A stretch of 64,000 nt of DNA, taken from assembly GCF_043641075.1 (NCBI RefSeq), contig NZ_JBHZRC010000003.1, forward strand, positions 323,572 through 387,571. Reading direction: 5' to 3'. This document shows positions 53,007 through 60,736 of this stretch, in pieces. The translations under genes and the position numbers were made by a program. The DNA comes from Bacillus_BD oryzisoli_A. Its GTDB lineage: Bacteria > Bacillota > Bacilli > Bacillales > Cytobacillaceae. The notes below the pieces were generated by a model, which did not search any database, was not told where the DNA came from, and saw only the letters and a program-made list of their open reading frames with translations. Numbering within the stretch: the stretch's first letter is position 1; each line of letters opens with the position of its first letter.

Positions 53007-53414
53007 CTATTTAACCTTGTCATATTTATTTCCAAGCCTCGTTGCCCAGCTCTCACACCAGAAACGTTCATAAGGAGGTAAGGAATGTCCTTTTGCTCTT
53101 AGGTGGTTTCGATAATGGTATCTGATTGCGGATGGAATTGTGACGATAAATGGCATAAGTGGTCCTAACATGAGGTTTTGAAAGCTATGCCCATATTCAT
53201 GGGCTTTTAATTGGGTGCTGGCATTTTTCTGAACAAAGAAAAACCCATCGAAGTTTACTCCGCCCCAGTTCTTTCCGGTCTCACAATAGATGGCATATCC
53301 AAATCTTTGCGGCCTGCAGCCACTGATTAGTAGAACAAGCGCAATTGCAGCTCCTATAACATTTAAAGGTAGGCCCCAGGTTAGTTGTACGAACCAGTAT
53401 AGAATTGTACGCAT
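53007..53414 (-). CDS. Small membrane protein with HEYGH metalloprotease motif
   Basis: 135-aa protein. One N-terminal membrane segment (about 4-32), then a compact domain with the zinc motif HEYGH (His72, Glu73, His76) and, 45 residues later, WCESWATRLG where Glu121 could be the third ligand, a pattern seen in minigluzincin-like proteins. It may be a minimal membrane metalloprotease or a non-catalytic zinc protein. ATG with AGGAATCC-type SD. I know of no substrate and the neighbours give no clue. Confidence 0.75.
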   Translation of the reverse strand: MRTILYWFVQLTWGLPLNVIGAAIALVLLISGCRPQRFGYAIYCETGKNWGGVNFDGFFFVQKNASTQLKAHEYGHSFQNLMLGPLMPFIVTIPSAIRYHYRNHLRAKGHSLPPYERFWCESWATRLGNKYDKVK

Positions 53415-53545
53415 ATTTTGGATTCCTTTCCTGAATAAATTAGCGTTACAAAAGCTATTATTAATTCATTACACGCAAGACAAGCTAGGAAAACAGCGAA
53501 TAAAGATTCATAAGTATTTTGGAATACTCTCTTTTAAACATAGCT

Positions 53546-53578
53546 AAGCCGATTGGCCATATAAAAACCAGTCGGCTT
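53546..53578 (-). terminator. Terminator candidate of the coiled-coil gene
   Basis: AAGCCGATTGG / CCAGTCGGCTT stem (one G:U) with weak T-tail, 53 nt past the stop at 53631. Confidence 0.6.
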
Positions 53579-53630
53579 TATTAAGCAATTTAGGAATTTG
53601 AAGTATTTCAACGTGAGGATCATAGAGGTC

Positions 53631-53963
53631 TTATAATTGAAGGTGTGACTTTAGTTTTACGATGTCTCTTTCATTTCTTACAGCTTTTTCCCACACATGG
53701 TCTTGGTCGGCTTGTATTTCCTTAAGTTTTGCCATAATTTCTTCACGCATTGAGTTTTGAGATTCCTCGACTTTGTCTAATCTGGCTTCCATTTTGTCTA
53801 ATCTGGCTTCTATGTTATCTAGCCTTGATTCAATATTATCTAGTCTTGATTCAATATTATCTAGTCTGACTTCCATATTATTCTGTTTATCATTTAAGTT
53901 ACCAACCATAGTGATTAAGGTAGAAAGCATTTCCTCAATTTTATCTAATCGATTCGTGTCCAT
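53631..53963 (-). CDS. Coiled-coil protein with tandem heptads
   Basis: 110-aa soluble protein, almost wholly coiled coil. Residues 30-66 repeat the heptad LDNIE[S/A]R five times (ending LDKMEAR, LDKVEES), which at DNA level is a 21-bp tandem array. The rest is also helical. ATG with AGGAGGTG. Similar small proteins appear in bacilli, but no function is assigned. The antisense ORF 53773-54012 is a shadow of the repeats. Confidence 0.75.
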   Translation of the reverse strand: MDTNRLDKIEEMLSTLITMVGNLNDKQNNMEVRLDNIESRLDNIESRLDNIEARLDKMEARLDKVEESQNSMREEIMAKLKEIQADQDHVWEKAVRNERDIVKLKSHLQL

Positions 53964-54065
53964 TTTTTCACCTCCTTTTCTGTACCATTATATCTTATTT
54001 TTTTACCTCTGAATACTAGGGAAAAAACTTAGGACAGAGGAGTATCCTCTGTCCGCCTAGGAAAG

Positions 54066-54092
54066 GAAGCAGGAGAACCGTCCCTCCGCTTC
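54066..54092. repeat. REP-like GAACCGTCCC hairpin, copy b
   Basis: GAAGC...GCTTC palindrome around GAACCGTCCCTC. The stop codon of the ribbon-helix-helix gene (54091-54093) lies in its right arm. Confidence 0.75.
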
Positions 54093-54243
54093 ATTCTTTT
54101 GTTCTTCCTGCTTCTTTTAATGCCTTTTTTAGGAGTATTTCGATTTGGGAGTTGACGCTTCGCAGTTCATCACTTGCCCATTTCTCTAGTTCGTCGTATG
54201 TTTTTTGGTCGATGCGAAGCAAAAACCGTTTTTTCTCAGCCAC
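54091..54243 (-). CDS. Ribbon-helix-helix (Arc/CopG-like) DNA-binding protein, 50 aa
   Basis: A 50-aa gene below the usual ORF cutoff. Its product (AEKKRFLLRIDQKTYDELEKW, then ASDELRSVNSQIEILLKKAL) shows the Arc-type order: an amphipathic beta strand (KRFLLRID), helix 1, the conserved RSVNSQIE turn and helix 2. GTG start with AAGGTTGTGAT before it, overlapping the stop of the SPFH gene 13 nt upstream, so the two are an operon. It may autoregulate the pair. No toxin partner is visible. Confidence 0.82.
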   Translation of the reverse strand: MAEKKRFLLRIDQKTYDELEKWASDELRSVNSQIEILLKKALKEAGRTKE

Positions 54244-54256
54244 TTAAATCACAACC

Positions 54257-55123
54257 TTAGTAGATGGTTCCTGTATTAATAATCGGCTGATTTCCTTTTT
54301 CTGATACTAACGCCACCATCAAATTATTCACCATTTGTGCCTTTTTCTCTTCATCCAGCTCCACAATCTGTTCATTGCTCAGCTGCTCGATAGCTGATTT
54401 TACCATGGATACCGCCCCATCGACAATTACCTTTCTTGCAGCAAGAACCGCTTTGGCCTGTTGTCTTTGCAGCATCGAATGAGCAATCTCACTTGAATAG
54501 GCTAAATGCATAATTCTTGCTTCGATGATTTCAACGCCCGCAACCTGAAACCTACTTTGTAAATCTTTCGTCAGTTCATCTCCGACTTCGTCTGAATGCT
54601 GTCTTAGTGAGATCTCATAGTCATTGTTGAAATTATCATATGGGTATTGGCTGGCAATATGACGCAAGCCTGTTTCACTTTGGGTATGAACAAACTCCTT
54701 GTAATCCTCTACATCAAACACCGCTTTTGCTGAATCGAACACCTTATAAACAACGACCGCTGCAATTTCAATTGGGTTACCTTCGAGGTCATTTACCTTC
54801 AAACGATCACTGTTGAAGTTGATAACACGTAACGAAACATTATTTCTTGAGGTAAAAGGAACCGTGAACCAAAAACCTTCTTTTTTAATAACGCCTAAGT
54901 AATTACCAAATAACGTAAACACCTTCGACTGATTCGGCTGGATAATGGTAAAACCAGTTAGAGTAACAAGTAACGCTAATAAGAGAACGACTCCTAATAC
55001 AAATGCAACCGGACTAACAGATAATACAAAGGATCTAGCCGAGAGCACGAGACCGACAATCAACACCAGAACGATTAACAATCCCACAAACCCATTCCAT
55101 TTAAACATCTCTTTTTCTTTCAT
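54257..55123 (-). CDS. SPFH/band-7 domain membrane protein
   Basis: 288-aa protein with two N-terminal membrane segments (about 8-30 and 32-55) and a prohibitin/stomatin-like SPFH domain (about 60-230; LTGFTIIQPNQSKVFTLFGNYLGV ... EGFWFTVPF), ending in a helical region (QAKAVLAARKVIVDGAVSMV). Such proteins oligomerise in the membrane and help form functional microdomains or chaperone membrane proteases. ATG 55123 has GAGGAG 8 nt upstream, better than the GTG at 55132. It is followed by the ribbon-helix-helix gene in the same operon. Confidence 0.9.
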   Translation of the reverse strand: MKEKEMFKWNGFVGLLIVLVLIVGLVLSARSFVLSVSPVAFVLGVVLLLALLVTLTGFTIIQPNQSKVFTLFGNYLGVIKKEGFWFTVPFTSRNNVSLRVINFNSDRLKVNDLEGNPIEIAAVVVYKVFDSAKAVFDVEDYKEFVHTQSETGLRHIASQYPYDNFNNDYEISLRQHSDEVGDELTKDLQSRFQVAGVEIIEARIMHLAYSSEIAHSMLQRQQAKAVLAARKVIVDGAVSMVKSAIEQLSNEQIVELDEEKKAQMVNNLMVALVSEKGNQPIINTGTIY

Positions 55124-55224
55124 TCTAATCACTCCTCGTGATATTTCCTTGATACTAATATGATATCACTTTGATATGAAAATGTGAAGGGATTTGGGTG
55201 CCTTATTTTCATTGGGACAATGGG

Positions 55225-55380
55225 ACTTGTCAGAAAGTGGGCTGCTTCTGACAGAAATGAGCTCTATAAGTAAAAATCTATCAGAAGGTACTCATGGTTC
55301 TGACAGAGCTTGGCTTTATTAACTATATTCTGTCTGAAGATGCCCTGGTTCTGACAGAGCTAGTCTATATAAAGGTAGCG
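55225..55380. repeat. 51-52 bp tandem repeat array C (about three units)
   Basis: TTCTGACA recurs at 55246, 55298 and 55349, period 51-52 bp. Each unit carries a dyad (TCTGTCAGAA / TTCTGACAGA, about 11-nt loop). The gap 55124-55579 between the SPFH gene and the 106-aa gene holds this array and otherwise nothing I can support. Confidence 0.82.
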
Positions 55381-55579
55381 TCAAGAAATTTGTGCATTTG
55401 TTTTATATGTTCCACTCGAAGCTGTCATATGAGAATCCGGTTCTAACTGCACTTTTAAACTAAAAAATACATATTTGTCACTTCAAACGATTTTCGTTAG
55501 TCCACAGCATCCATCTCCTCCCCATCATTTGATAGCAACAGCCATTTCCCCTATAGTTAAAAATAGGAGGAGATTTGAC

Positions 55580-55900
55580 ATGAAAACATTCGAGCTAAAA
55601 TCCGGAACAAAAGTAATGATTGATGAAACTAAGATCGTCATTGAACGAACAGGTGGAAAAAGTGCTGTTAAAGGATTATTTGCCGGACGAACAATGGGAC
55701 AAATGTCCATCAAAACATCGGCATTAACGGGTTTAATTTTCTTTGCAGATTATCTCGTCATTTGTGCATCCGGCCTCCCCGTACCGAATGACTTCAAACT
55801 AACAAGCACTGGCGAAGTGAAGCAATATCCGAACTGTATCGTCGGAAAAGAGCAGGAGCTTGAGGAGCTATACCAATACCTAAACGGTTTTATCAAATAA
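55580..55900 (+). CDS. Small protein of unknown function (106 aa)
   Basis: 106-aa soluble, beta-rich protein (MKTFELKSGTKVMIDETKIV, then IERTGGKSAVKGLFAGRTMG, TGLIFFADYLVICASG) ending in an acidic helix. The pattern is that of a bacterial PH-like domain (short strand pairs and a single C-terminal helix), but this is a guess. The ATG at 55580 follows AGGAGGAG at ideal spacing; upstream frame extension lacks an SD and reads as non-coding. It lies 73 nt before the exporter gene on the same strand and may be cotranscribed. Confidence 0.7.
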   Translation: MKTFELKSGTKVMIDETKIVIERTGGKSAVKGLFAGRTMGQMSIKTSALTGLIFFADYLVICASGLPVPNDFKLTSTGEVKQYPNCIVGKEQELEELYQYLNGFIK

Positions 55901-55973
55901 TTAAGATGGCTGGTCCTATAACCTGATATAATGTAATTGTTAAAATCAGGACGAAAAGGAGAACTATCATACA

Positions 55974-57029
55974 GTGAAGATAGGACCGCGCGTTATTAAA
56001 ACAGGAATCGCTGTTACACTGGCTTTATATATTTGTTCATTATTAAAACTGGAATCTGCTGTATTTGCCGGCATGGCGGCTATTTTTACACTCCAGCCCT
56101 CCATTTACCGAACATGGAAGCAAGTTAGGGATCAGGTACAAACGAATATTCTGGGTGCTCTGTTTGCCCTGATTGGGTTATATTTTCTCGGTAACGATCC
56201 ATTTTCCATCGGACTCGTCATGGTTATAGTGATTGGCCTGTCCGTCAAATTAAAGATGGCGGAAACCATTTCTCTTACATTAGTGACTGTCCTTGCCGTG
56301 ATGAGCGCTCCTGGTAATGAGGACTTGATGTTTGCCTTACAGCGTTTTGCGCTGACCTTTATTGGAATGGCATCAGCCTTGGTAGTGAATATCTTCATTT
56401 CACCGCCTAATTTTAAGAAAATATATATCGAAAAGGTAAACAGTGTTTTTCAAAAGTTGTCGATTCTAATGAGAACGGCTATCTCAGACGAAATGACAGA
56501 GAAATCGTTCCATGAGCAGATGAGGCAGCTAGAAAAGGATATTTTAAAGCTAGAAGAGCAGTATCGCTTATTTGATGAAGAACGCGAAAAAATGGCCAAG
56601 CTCAATCAGCTGGACCTGCGTGAAATCGTCGTGTTCAGGCAAATGTTTAAGTCGCTGCAACAGGGATTTATTGTGCTAGAAGATATTGATTCTTTTTATT
56701 TTAAAAGTCAGCCGACGGTCGAAGATAACCAATTATTTGACCAGCAACTTGAGCTGTTAATCAAATATCATGAGCTCTTTTTATTAAAATACGACGGGAT
56801 TATTAAGATGGACGACCCAAGGCAGGATGAGGACCGACTGAAGGAAACGACAGCATTTTTGGAAAAGGTAATTGCTGCTTATCAGGAGCATCAAAAAATC
56901 CAGCTCACCATCATCGGCTCTTCCATCTATAATTATGCTTACCAAATTGACCGGTTGGACCAACTGGTAGAACAGTTTATGGGTTATAAGGAAAGAGCAA
57001 ATGAAGCTCCTAAACTCAAAAAAGCGTAA
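55974..57029 (+). CDS. ArAE/FUSC-type membrane protein (aromatic acid exporter family)
   Basis: 351-aa protein with five to six membrane segments in the first 140 residues (GIAVTLALYICSLLKLESAV ... FAGMAAIFTLQPSIYRTWKQ, an ArAE_1 hallmark) and a long cytoplasmic helical domain (about 145-350). Family members are linked to export of aromatic acids or other small organic anions, but substrates are rarely proven. GTG start with AGGAG about 12 nt upstream. Followed by a hairpin terminator. Confidence 0.85.
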   Translation: MKIGPRVIKTGIAVTLALYICSLLKLESAVFAGMAAIFTLQPSIYRTWKQVRDQVQTNILGALFALIGLYFLGNDPFSIGLVMVIVIGLSVKLKMAETISLTLVTVLAVMSAPGNEDLMFALQRFALTFIGMASALVVNIFISPPNFKKIYIEKVNSVFQKLSILMRTAISDEMTEKSFHEQMRQLEKDILKLEEQYRLFDEEREKMAKLNQLDLREIVVFRQMFKSLQQGFIVLEDIDSFYFKSQPTVEDNQLFDQQLELLIKYHELFLLKYDGIIKMDDPRQDEDRLKETTAFLEKVIAAYQEHQKIQLTIIGSSIYNYAYQIDRLDQLVEQFMGYKERANEAPKLKKA

Positions 57030-57064
57030 ACGTTGAAATTCAGAGAATCGTTAGTCCAGATATA

Positions 57065-57110
57065 GGAAAAGCCCTGGAGTTGTAATCACACTTCAGGGCT
57101 TTCCTTTTTA
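57065..57110 (+). terminator. Intrinsic terminator of the ArAE-like gene
   Basis: GGAAAAGCCCTG.AGT / ACT.CAGGGCTTTCC followed by TTTTTA. Confidence 0.85.
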
Positions 57111-57124
57111 TCCTTTTAGAATTT

Positions 57125-57153
57125 GGAAGCAGAAGAACCGTCCCCCCGCTTCC
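57125..57153. repeat. REP-like GAACCGTCCC hairpin, copy c
   Basis: GGAAGC...GCTTCC around AGAAGAACCGTCCCCCC; same family as copies at 40083, 54066, 58161 and 58249. Confidence 0.8.
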
Positions 57154-57302
57154 ATTCATGTTAAATGATTCTTCTTCATATTATAGATAAAAGACACGAG
57201 ACCTATTGATGTGTTTTGGTTCTTTTGCTTTCTTGGCTTTTATGTTATGACTAGTTTTCTGTTCTTTTTTAGATGTTAAGTTGATACTAGGGGTGGGGGT
57301 CT

Positions 57303-58043
57303 ATGAGTTGGTTTGGCAGCAGCAATCAATCATTCAAGTTTGAGATGTTTTCCCGGAGCCATTATATTGTATTAGCTATCTTTCTTGTAATTACCCTTGT
57401 TATTTTCCTAAAGAGAAAAAAATGGAAGACGGAGGTCTGGAGGAAGATTGAAGTTGGAGTGGCCATTTCATTGGTTTTATTCGAGATTACCTATCATGTA
57501 TGGATGTATGTAAATGGTGTCTGGAAACTGAGTCGTTCCCTTCCGCTCGAACTATGCAATATCAGCCTCATTTTGTGTGTAATCTTACTATTAACTAAGA
57601 AAAAAATAGTATTCGAGATTTTATTTTTCACCGCATTATTAGGTGCTTCACAGGCTATCTTCACACCGGCCTTATCCTATGATTTTCCACACTTTCGCTT
57701 TTTTCATTTCTTCTATGCGCACATCATGGTCGTCTGGGTAACCTTATATTTTACGTGGGTAAAAGAATACCGCCCAACCTTCCGTTCCGTTATTAAACTC
57801 ATCGTCTTTATCAATTTGCTGTTACCTGTGATTTTACTTGTAAATAAGTGGACACACGGAAACTACTGGTTTTTACGTCACAAGCCTGAAGGACCAAGTC
57901 TGTTTGATGTTCTGGGTCCCTATCCTTGGTATATTTTCTCGATGGAGGGGCTGCTGGTTGGGTTAAGCTTAGTCACGTGGCTTATTTTTCGGAAGCGGAA
58001 GAGAAGCCTTCATCAGGATGGAGCGCGGTACCCGGCTGTGTGA
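57303..58043 (+). CDS. YwaF-like (TIGR02206) integral membrane protein
   Basis: 246-aa protein with seven hydrophobic segments. Motifs FEMFSRSHYIVLAIFL, SLPLELCNISLILCV, YDFPHFRFFHFFYAHIMVVW and PYPWYIFSMEGLL are typical of the TIGR02206/YwaF family of uncharacterised membrane proteins in Firmicutes. Function unknown; conserved His and Glu in the membrane region hint at an enzyme or transporter. The ATG follows GGGGGT. Single gene with a terminator. Confidence 0.87.
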   Translation: MSWFGSSNQSFKFEMFSRSHYIVLAIFLVITLVIFLKRKKWKTEVWRKIEVGVAISLVLFEITYHVWMYVNGVWKLSRSLPLELCNISLILCVILLLTKKKIVFEILFFTALLGASQAIFTPALSYDFPHFRFFHFFYAHIMVVWVTLYFTWVKEYRPTFRSVIKLIVFINLLLPVILLVNKWTHGNYWFLRHKPEGPSLFDVLGPYPWYIFSMEGLLVGLSLVTWLIFRKRKRSLHQDGARYPAV

Positions 58044-58093
58044 TATATCCCTTTACAATCATAATGCTAAGTTTCTTATATTTTTCATCATTT

Positions 58094-58139
58094 AAAATCA
58101 GACTCTGTAGATAAAATGATCCACAGAGTCTTTGATTTT
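58094..58139 (+). terminator. Intrinsic terminator of the YwaF-like gene
   Basis: AAAATCA.ACTCTGT / ACAGAGT..TGATTTT stem-loop, about 50 nt after the stop. Confidence 0.8.
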
Positions 58140-58160
58140 AAAAGTTGTAAATAGATGAAG

Positions 58161-58189
58161 AGCCAATGAACCCGTCCCTCTGGTTCCCT
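58161..58189. repeat. REP-like CCCGTCCC hairpin, divergent copy
   Basis: GAGCCAATGAACCCGTCCCT with GGTTCCC, a divergent member of the GAACCGTCCC family. Confidence 0.5.
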
Positions 58190-58219
58190 TAATTACTAAT
58201 TCTCTGGATGGTGCCTGAC
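58190..58219. repeat. REP-like CTGGATGGTGCCTG copy b
   Basis: TAATTACTAATTCTCTGGAT followed by GGTGCCTGACA matches 63902-63929 over about 27 nt and carries the GGTGCC arm of the REP-like palindrome, truncated on its right side. Confidence 0.65.
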
Positions 58220-58248
58220 ATCTTTCTTGCTTAATGAACCCGTCTCTC

Positions 58249-58276
58249 GGAAGCAGAAGGACCGTCCCTCTGCTTC
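58249..58276. repeat. REP-like GAACCGTCCC hairpin, copy d
   Basis: GGAAGCAGAAGGACCGTCCC with TCTGCTTC. The stop codon of the EAL gene (58275-58277) falls in its arm. Confidence 0.8.
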
Positions 58277-60356
58277 ATTTTGGCAAGCATACCTCTTGCT
58301 TTAATAATGATTCAAACGTTTTTATGTCTACTGGTTTACTATAAAGGTAGCCTTGGATTTCATCGCAGTTTACATGGTTTAGTAGGTTTAATTGTTCAAG
58401 AGTTTCTACACCTTCTGCTACGGTATTAATGTTTAATTTCTTTGCTAGTTGAATGATCATGGATACTATTAATGCGCTTTCGGATTCATGTGGGAGACCT
58501 TTTATGAAGGATTTATCAATCTTTATTGTATTGGCTTTTAAGTTTTTTAAATAGCTTAATGATGCATACCCTGTCCCGAAGTCATCAATTGCTGTGCTTA
58601 CGCCTAGCTCTTTCAGCTGTTCCATTCTTGATGACACCATGATTTCATCTTTAATTAATGCAGATTCTGTTAATTCAATTTCCAACCATTTTGGCTCAAG
58701 ACCTGTGTTTTTTAAAATCTGCTCTACCTTATGAATCATATCCATTTGCATGAACTGGATCACTGAAAAATTAACTGAAATTCTTATAGGGGGAAATCCT
58801 TGGTCCTGCCATTGTTTGTTTTGGCGGCACGCCTCCAGCAGCCCCATTTCACCTAAAGAGGTAATGAACCCATCTTCTTCCGCTAATGGAATAAATTCAT
58901 ACGGGGAAACCACGCCTAATTCTGGATGGTTCCATCTCATTAATGCTTCTGCTCCAATGATTTTGTTTGTTTTTGTTTCGATTTTAGGCTGGTATACTAA
59001 AAAGAATTCCTTTCGTTCGAGAGCCTCTTGTAAGCCATTTTTCAAAATAAATTGTTTATAAATTCTTTCGCTTTTCTTTGTCAGGAATAATTGATAATTG
59101 CTTTCTCCCTTGCCTTTTGATTGCTGCAAGGCAAAGTATGTTTTTTTCATGAGAGGATGCGTGCTTTCCCCACTATCAGGAAAAATACTTAAGCCCGCAC
59201 TTGCTGTAAGAAATAGCTCATATTCATCAATGCAAAATGATTGCTTGAATAGGTTAATGATTTCATTGGCAATTGCTTTAATATATTGTTCTTCAAAGAG
59301 ATTGGGGAATATCACAGCAAATTCATCCCCATCGATTCGAAAGAGCCTTCCCTTTTTCTGTACCAACCCATTTAAACAACGGGAAACCTCTTGAAGTAAT
59401 TTATCACCTAATGCTGTTCCAATAGAATCATTTACATGCTTAAGACCATGTAATTCAATAATCATTAGAGTAAACTTTGTTTTCCATTCTCTTGCAAGCT
59501 TAATTTCCTGGTCTAATTGATTTTCAAATAGCTTCCGATTAGGTAAATCGGTAAGCTGATCATAGAAAGCTAACTTGTATATTTCACTTTCCGTTTTCTT
59601 TCTTTTCGTAATATCTGACCGTATCGAAATATATTGATAGGATTTTCTGTTTTTATCTAAAATAGGAACAATGATGGCATCTCCCCACCATAAAGTTCCA
59701 TCCTTGCACTTGTTACAGACTTCCCCTTTCCACATCTTCCCTGTGGAAATCGTTGACCACATCTCCTGAAACAACTCTTCAGAATGATAGCTTGATTTGA
59801 TAATCCGGTGGTTTTGCCCAATTAAGTCTCTCTTTTCAAACTTTGAAATCTCACAAAACTTATCGTTTACATAAAGAATAATGCCTTTACTATCAGTTAT
59901 AGAAACAGTCGTTGAATCATCCAATGCCTGAAATAGACTTTCTATCTCTTTCTGTGAAAATTGACTTTCATATGGCTTGTGCCTAGTCGTATCTATTAAT
60001 TCAAGGATTACCTTTGAATCACTTTGTTTGGTAAGCGATAGAATTTGTATGTCCACAACGCTATTGTCTTTTCTCAATCCTCTCATTTGATGCTGATGGT
60101 CGAATGATTGTTTAGTATGTTTTAACATTCCTTCTTTTAAAATGAGCTCGGCATCCTCTCGAACAAATAGTTCGTACAAATGCTTGAATTGAAGTTCTTC
60201 CATTGTATAACCAAACATCGTTTGAAAATGTGCGTTCGCATATAAGGAGTGACCGTTCACATCAAACACACATATTCCTATCGTTAATTGATCGATTAGA
60301 CCCTTTAGATCAACCTCTTTCGTGAACCTTTCAGATAATGTAGGTTCGTTATACAT
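58275..60356 (-). CDS. PAS-PAS-GGDEF-EAL c-di-GMP phosphodiesterase
   Basis: 693-aa cytosolic protein: PAS (about 15-130), PAS/PAC (about 140-255), GGDEF (about 262-425) and EAL (about 440-685). The GGDEF motif is DGDEF, so cyclase activity is unlikely. The EAL domain keeps EALMRW, NFS in IRISVNFS, ELTES and DDFGTGYASLSYL, so it should hydrolyse c-di-GMP, perhaps with GTP sensing by the GGDEF part. The ATG has GGGAGA upstream. A c-di-GMP-I riboswitch and terminator in the leader indicate feedback control by its own substrate. Its stop codon lies inside a REP-like hairpin. Confidence 0.93.
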   Translation of the reverse strand: MYNEPTLSERFTKEVDLKGLIDQLTIGICVFDVNGHSLYANAHFQTMFGYTMEELQFKHLYELFVREDAELILKEGMLKHTKQSFDHQHQMRGLRKDNSVVDIQILSLTKQSDSKVILELIDTTRHKPYESQFSQKEIESLFQALDDSTTVSITDSKGIILYVNDKFCEISKFEKRDLIGQNHRIIKSSYHSEELFQEMWSTISTGKMWKGEVCNKCKDGTLWWGDAIIVPILDKNRKSYQYISIRSDITKRKKTESEIYKLAFYDQLTDLPNRKLFENQLDQEIKLAREWKTKFTLMIIELHGLKHVNDSIGTALGDKLLQEVSRCLNGLVQKKGRLFRIDGDEFAVIFPNLFEEQYIKAIANEIINLFKQSFCIDEYELFLTASAGLSIFPDSGESTHPLMKKTYFALQQSKGKGESNYQLFLTKKSERIYKQFILKNGLQEALERKEFFLVYQPKIETKTNKIIGAEALMRWNHPELGVVSPYEFIPLAEEDGFITSLGEMGLLEACRQNKQWQDQGFPPIRISVNFSVIQFMQMDMIHKVEQILKNTGLEPKWLEIELTESALIKDEIMVSSRMEQLKELGVSTAIDDFGTGYASLSYLKNLKANTIKIDKSFIKGLPHESESALIVSMIIQLAKKLNINTVAEGVETLEQLNLLNHVNCDEIQGYLYSKPVDIKTFESLLKQEVCLPK

Positions 60357-60452
60357 GATCTCTTCTCCCTTTAATAATTTTATAGAATGCTAATCACTTT
60401 GAAGACTAAGTTGTTCAAGCATGAATGAGAATAAACTAACAGAATATTTCCC

Positions 60453-60483
60453 AATAAAAATAAACCACCAAAAAAGGTGGTTT
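60453..60483 (-). terminator. Terminator in the leader of the EAL gene (riboswitch platform)
   Basis: AAACCACC / GGTGGTTT with 6-nt loop, followed on the minus strand by ATTTTTATT, about 25 nt beyond the aptamer and 97 nt before the ATG. Confidence 0.85.
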
Positions 60484-60507
60484 TCTCCTATGACCAACTT
60501 TTTCTTT

Positions 60508-60593
60508 TTCGGCAGCTTGGCGACCGTAGTGAGAATACCTTAGGCCCATAGCTTTGCGTCCCTACCTTTCAATAGGTTTGCTATTATCGGAAG
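60508..60593 (-). promoter_or_regulatory. Cyclic di-GMP-I (GEMM) riboswitch
   Basis: On the minus strand the class I aptamer core is clear: GATAATAGCAAACC, a GAAA tetraloop (TATTGAAAGGTA), GGGACGCAAAGC, GGGCCTAAGG and, after a short stem, CGCCAAGCTGCCG. This order and these words match the GEMM consensus. It lies directly upstream of the terminator and the EAL phosphodiesterase gene. Region 60594-60736 between it and the chemoreceptor stop contains another complementary segment (TAGGGTTAGCC...CCCTA) of unknown role. Confidence 0.93.
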
Positions 60594-60736
60594 ATTTTAG
60601 GTTTATTCTTTCTAAAAAAGGAATTTCAAGTGTTCAGTCACTCAGCAGCTAACATTAGGGAAAGCCCTGTAAGAAAGGTCATTTCAGGAGGCTAACCCTA
60701 TGTTTTTTTCAAAAACTTCTTTATTTATCTAATTCC

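Noticed and set aside
59098..59394. 98-aa plus-strand ORF
   Set aside because: Shadow of the GGDEF domain of the EAL protein, no SD.
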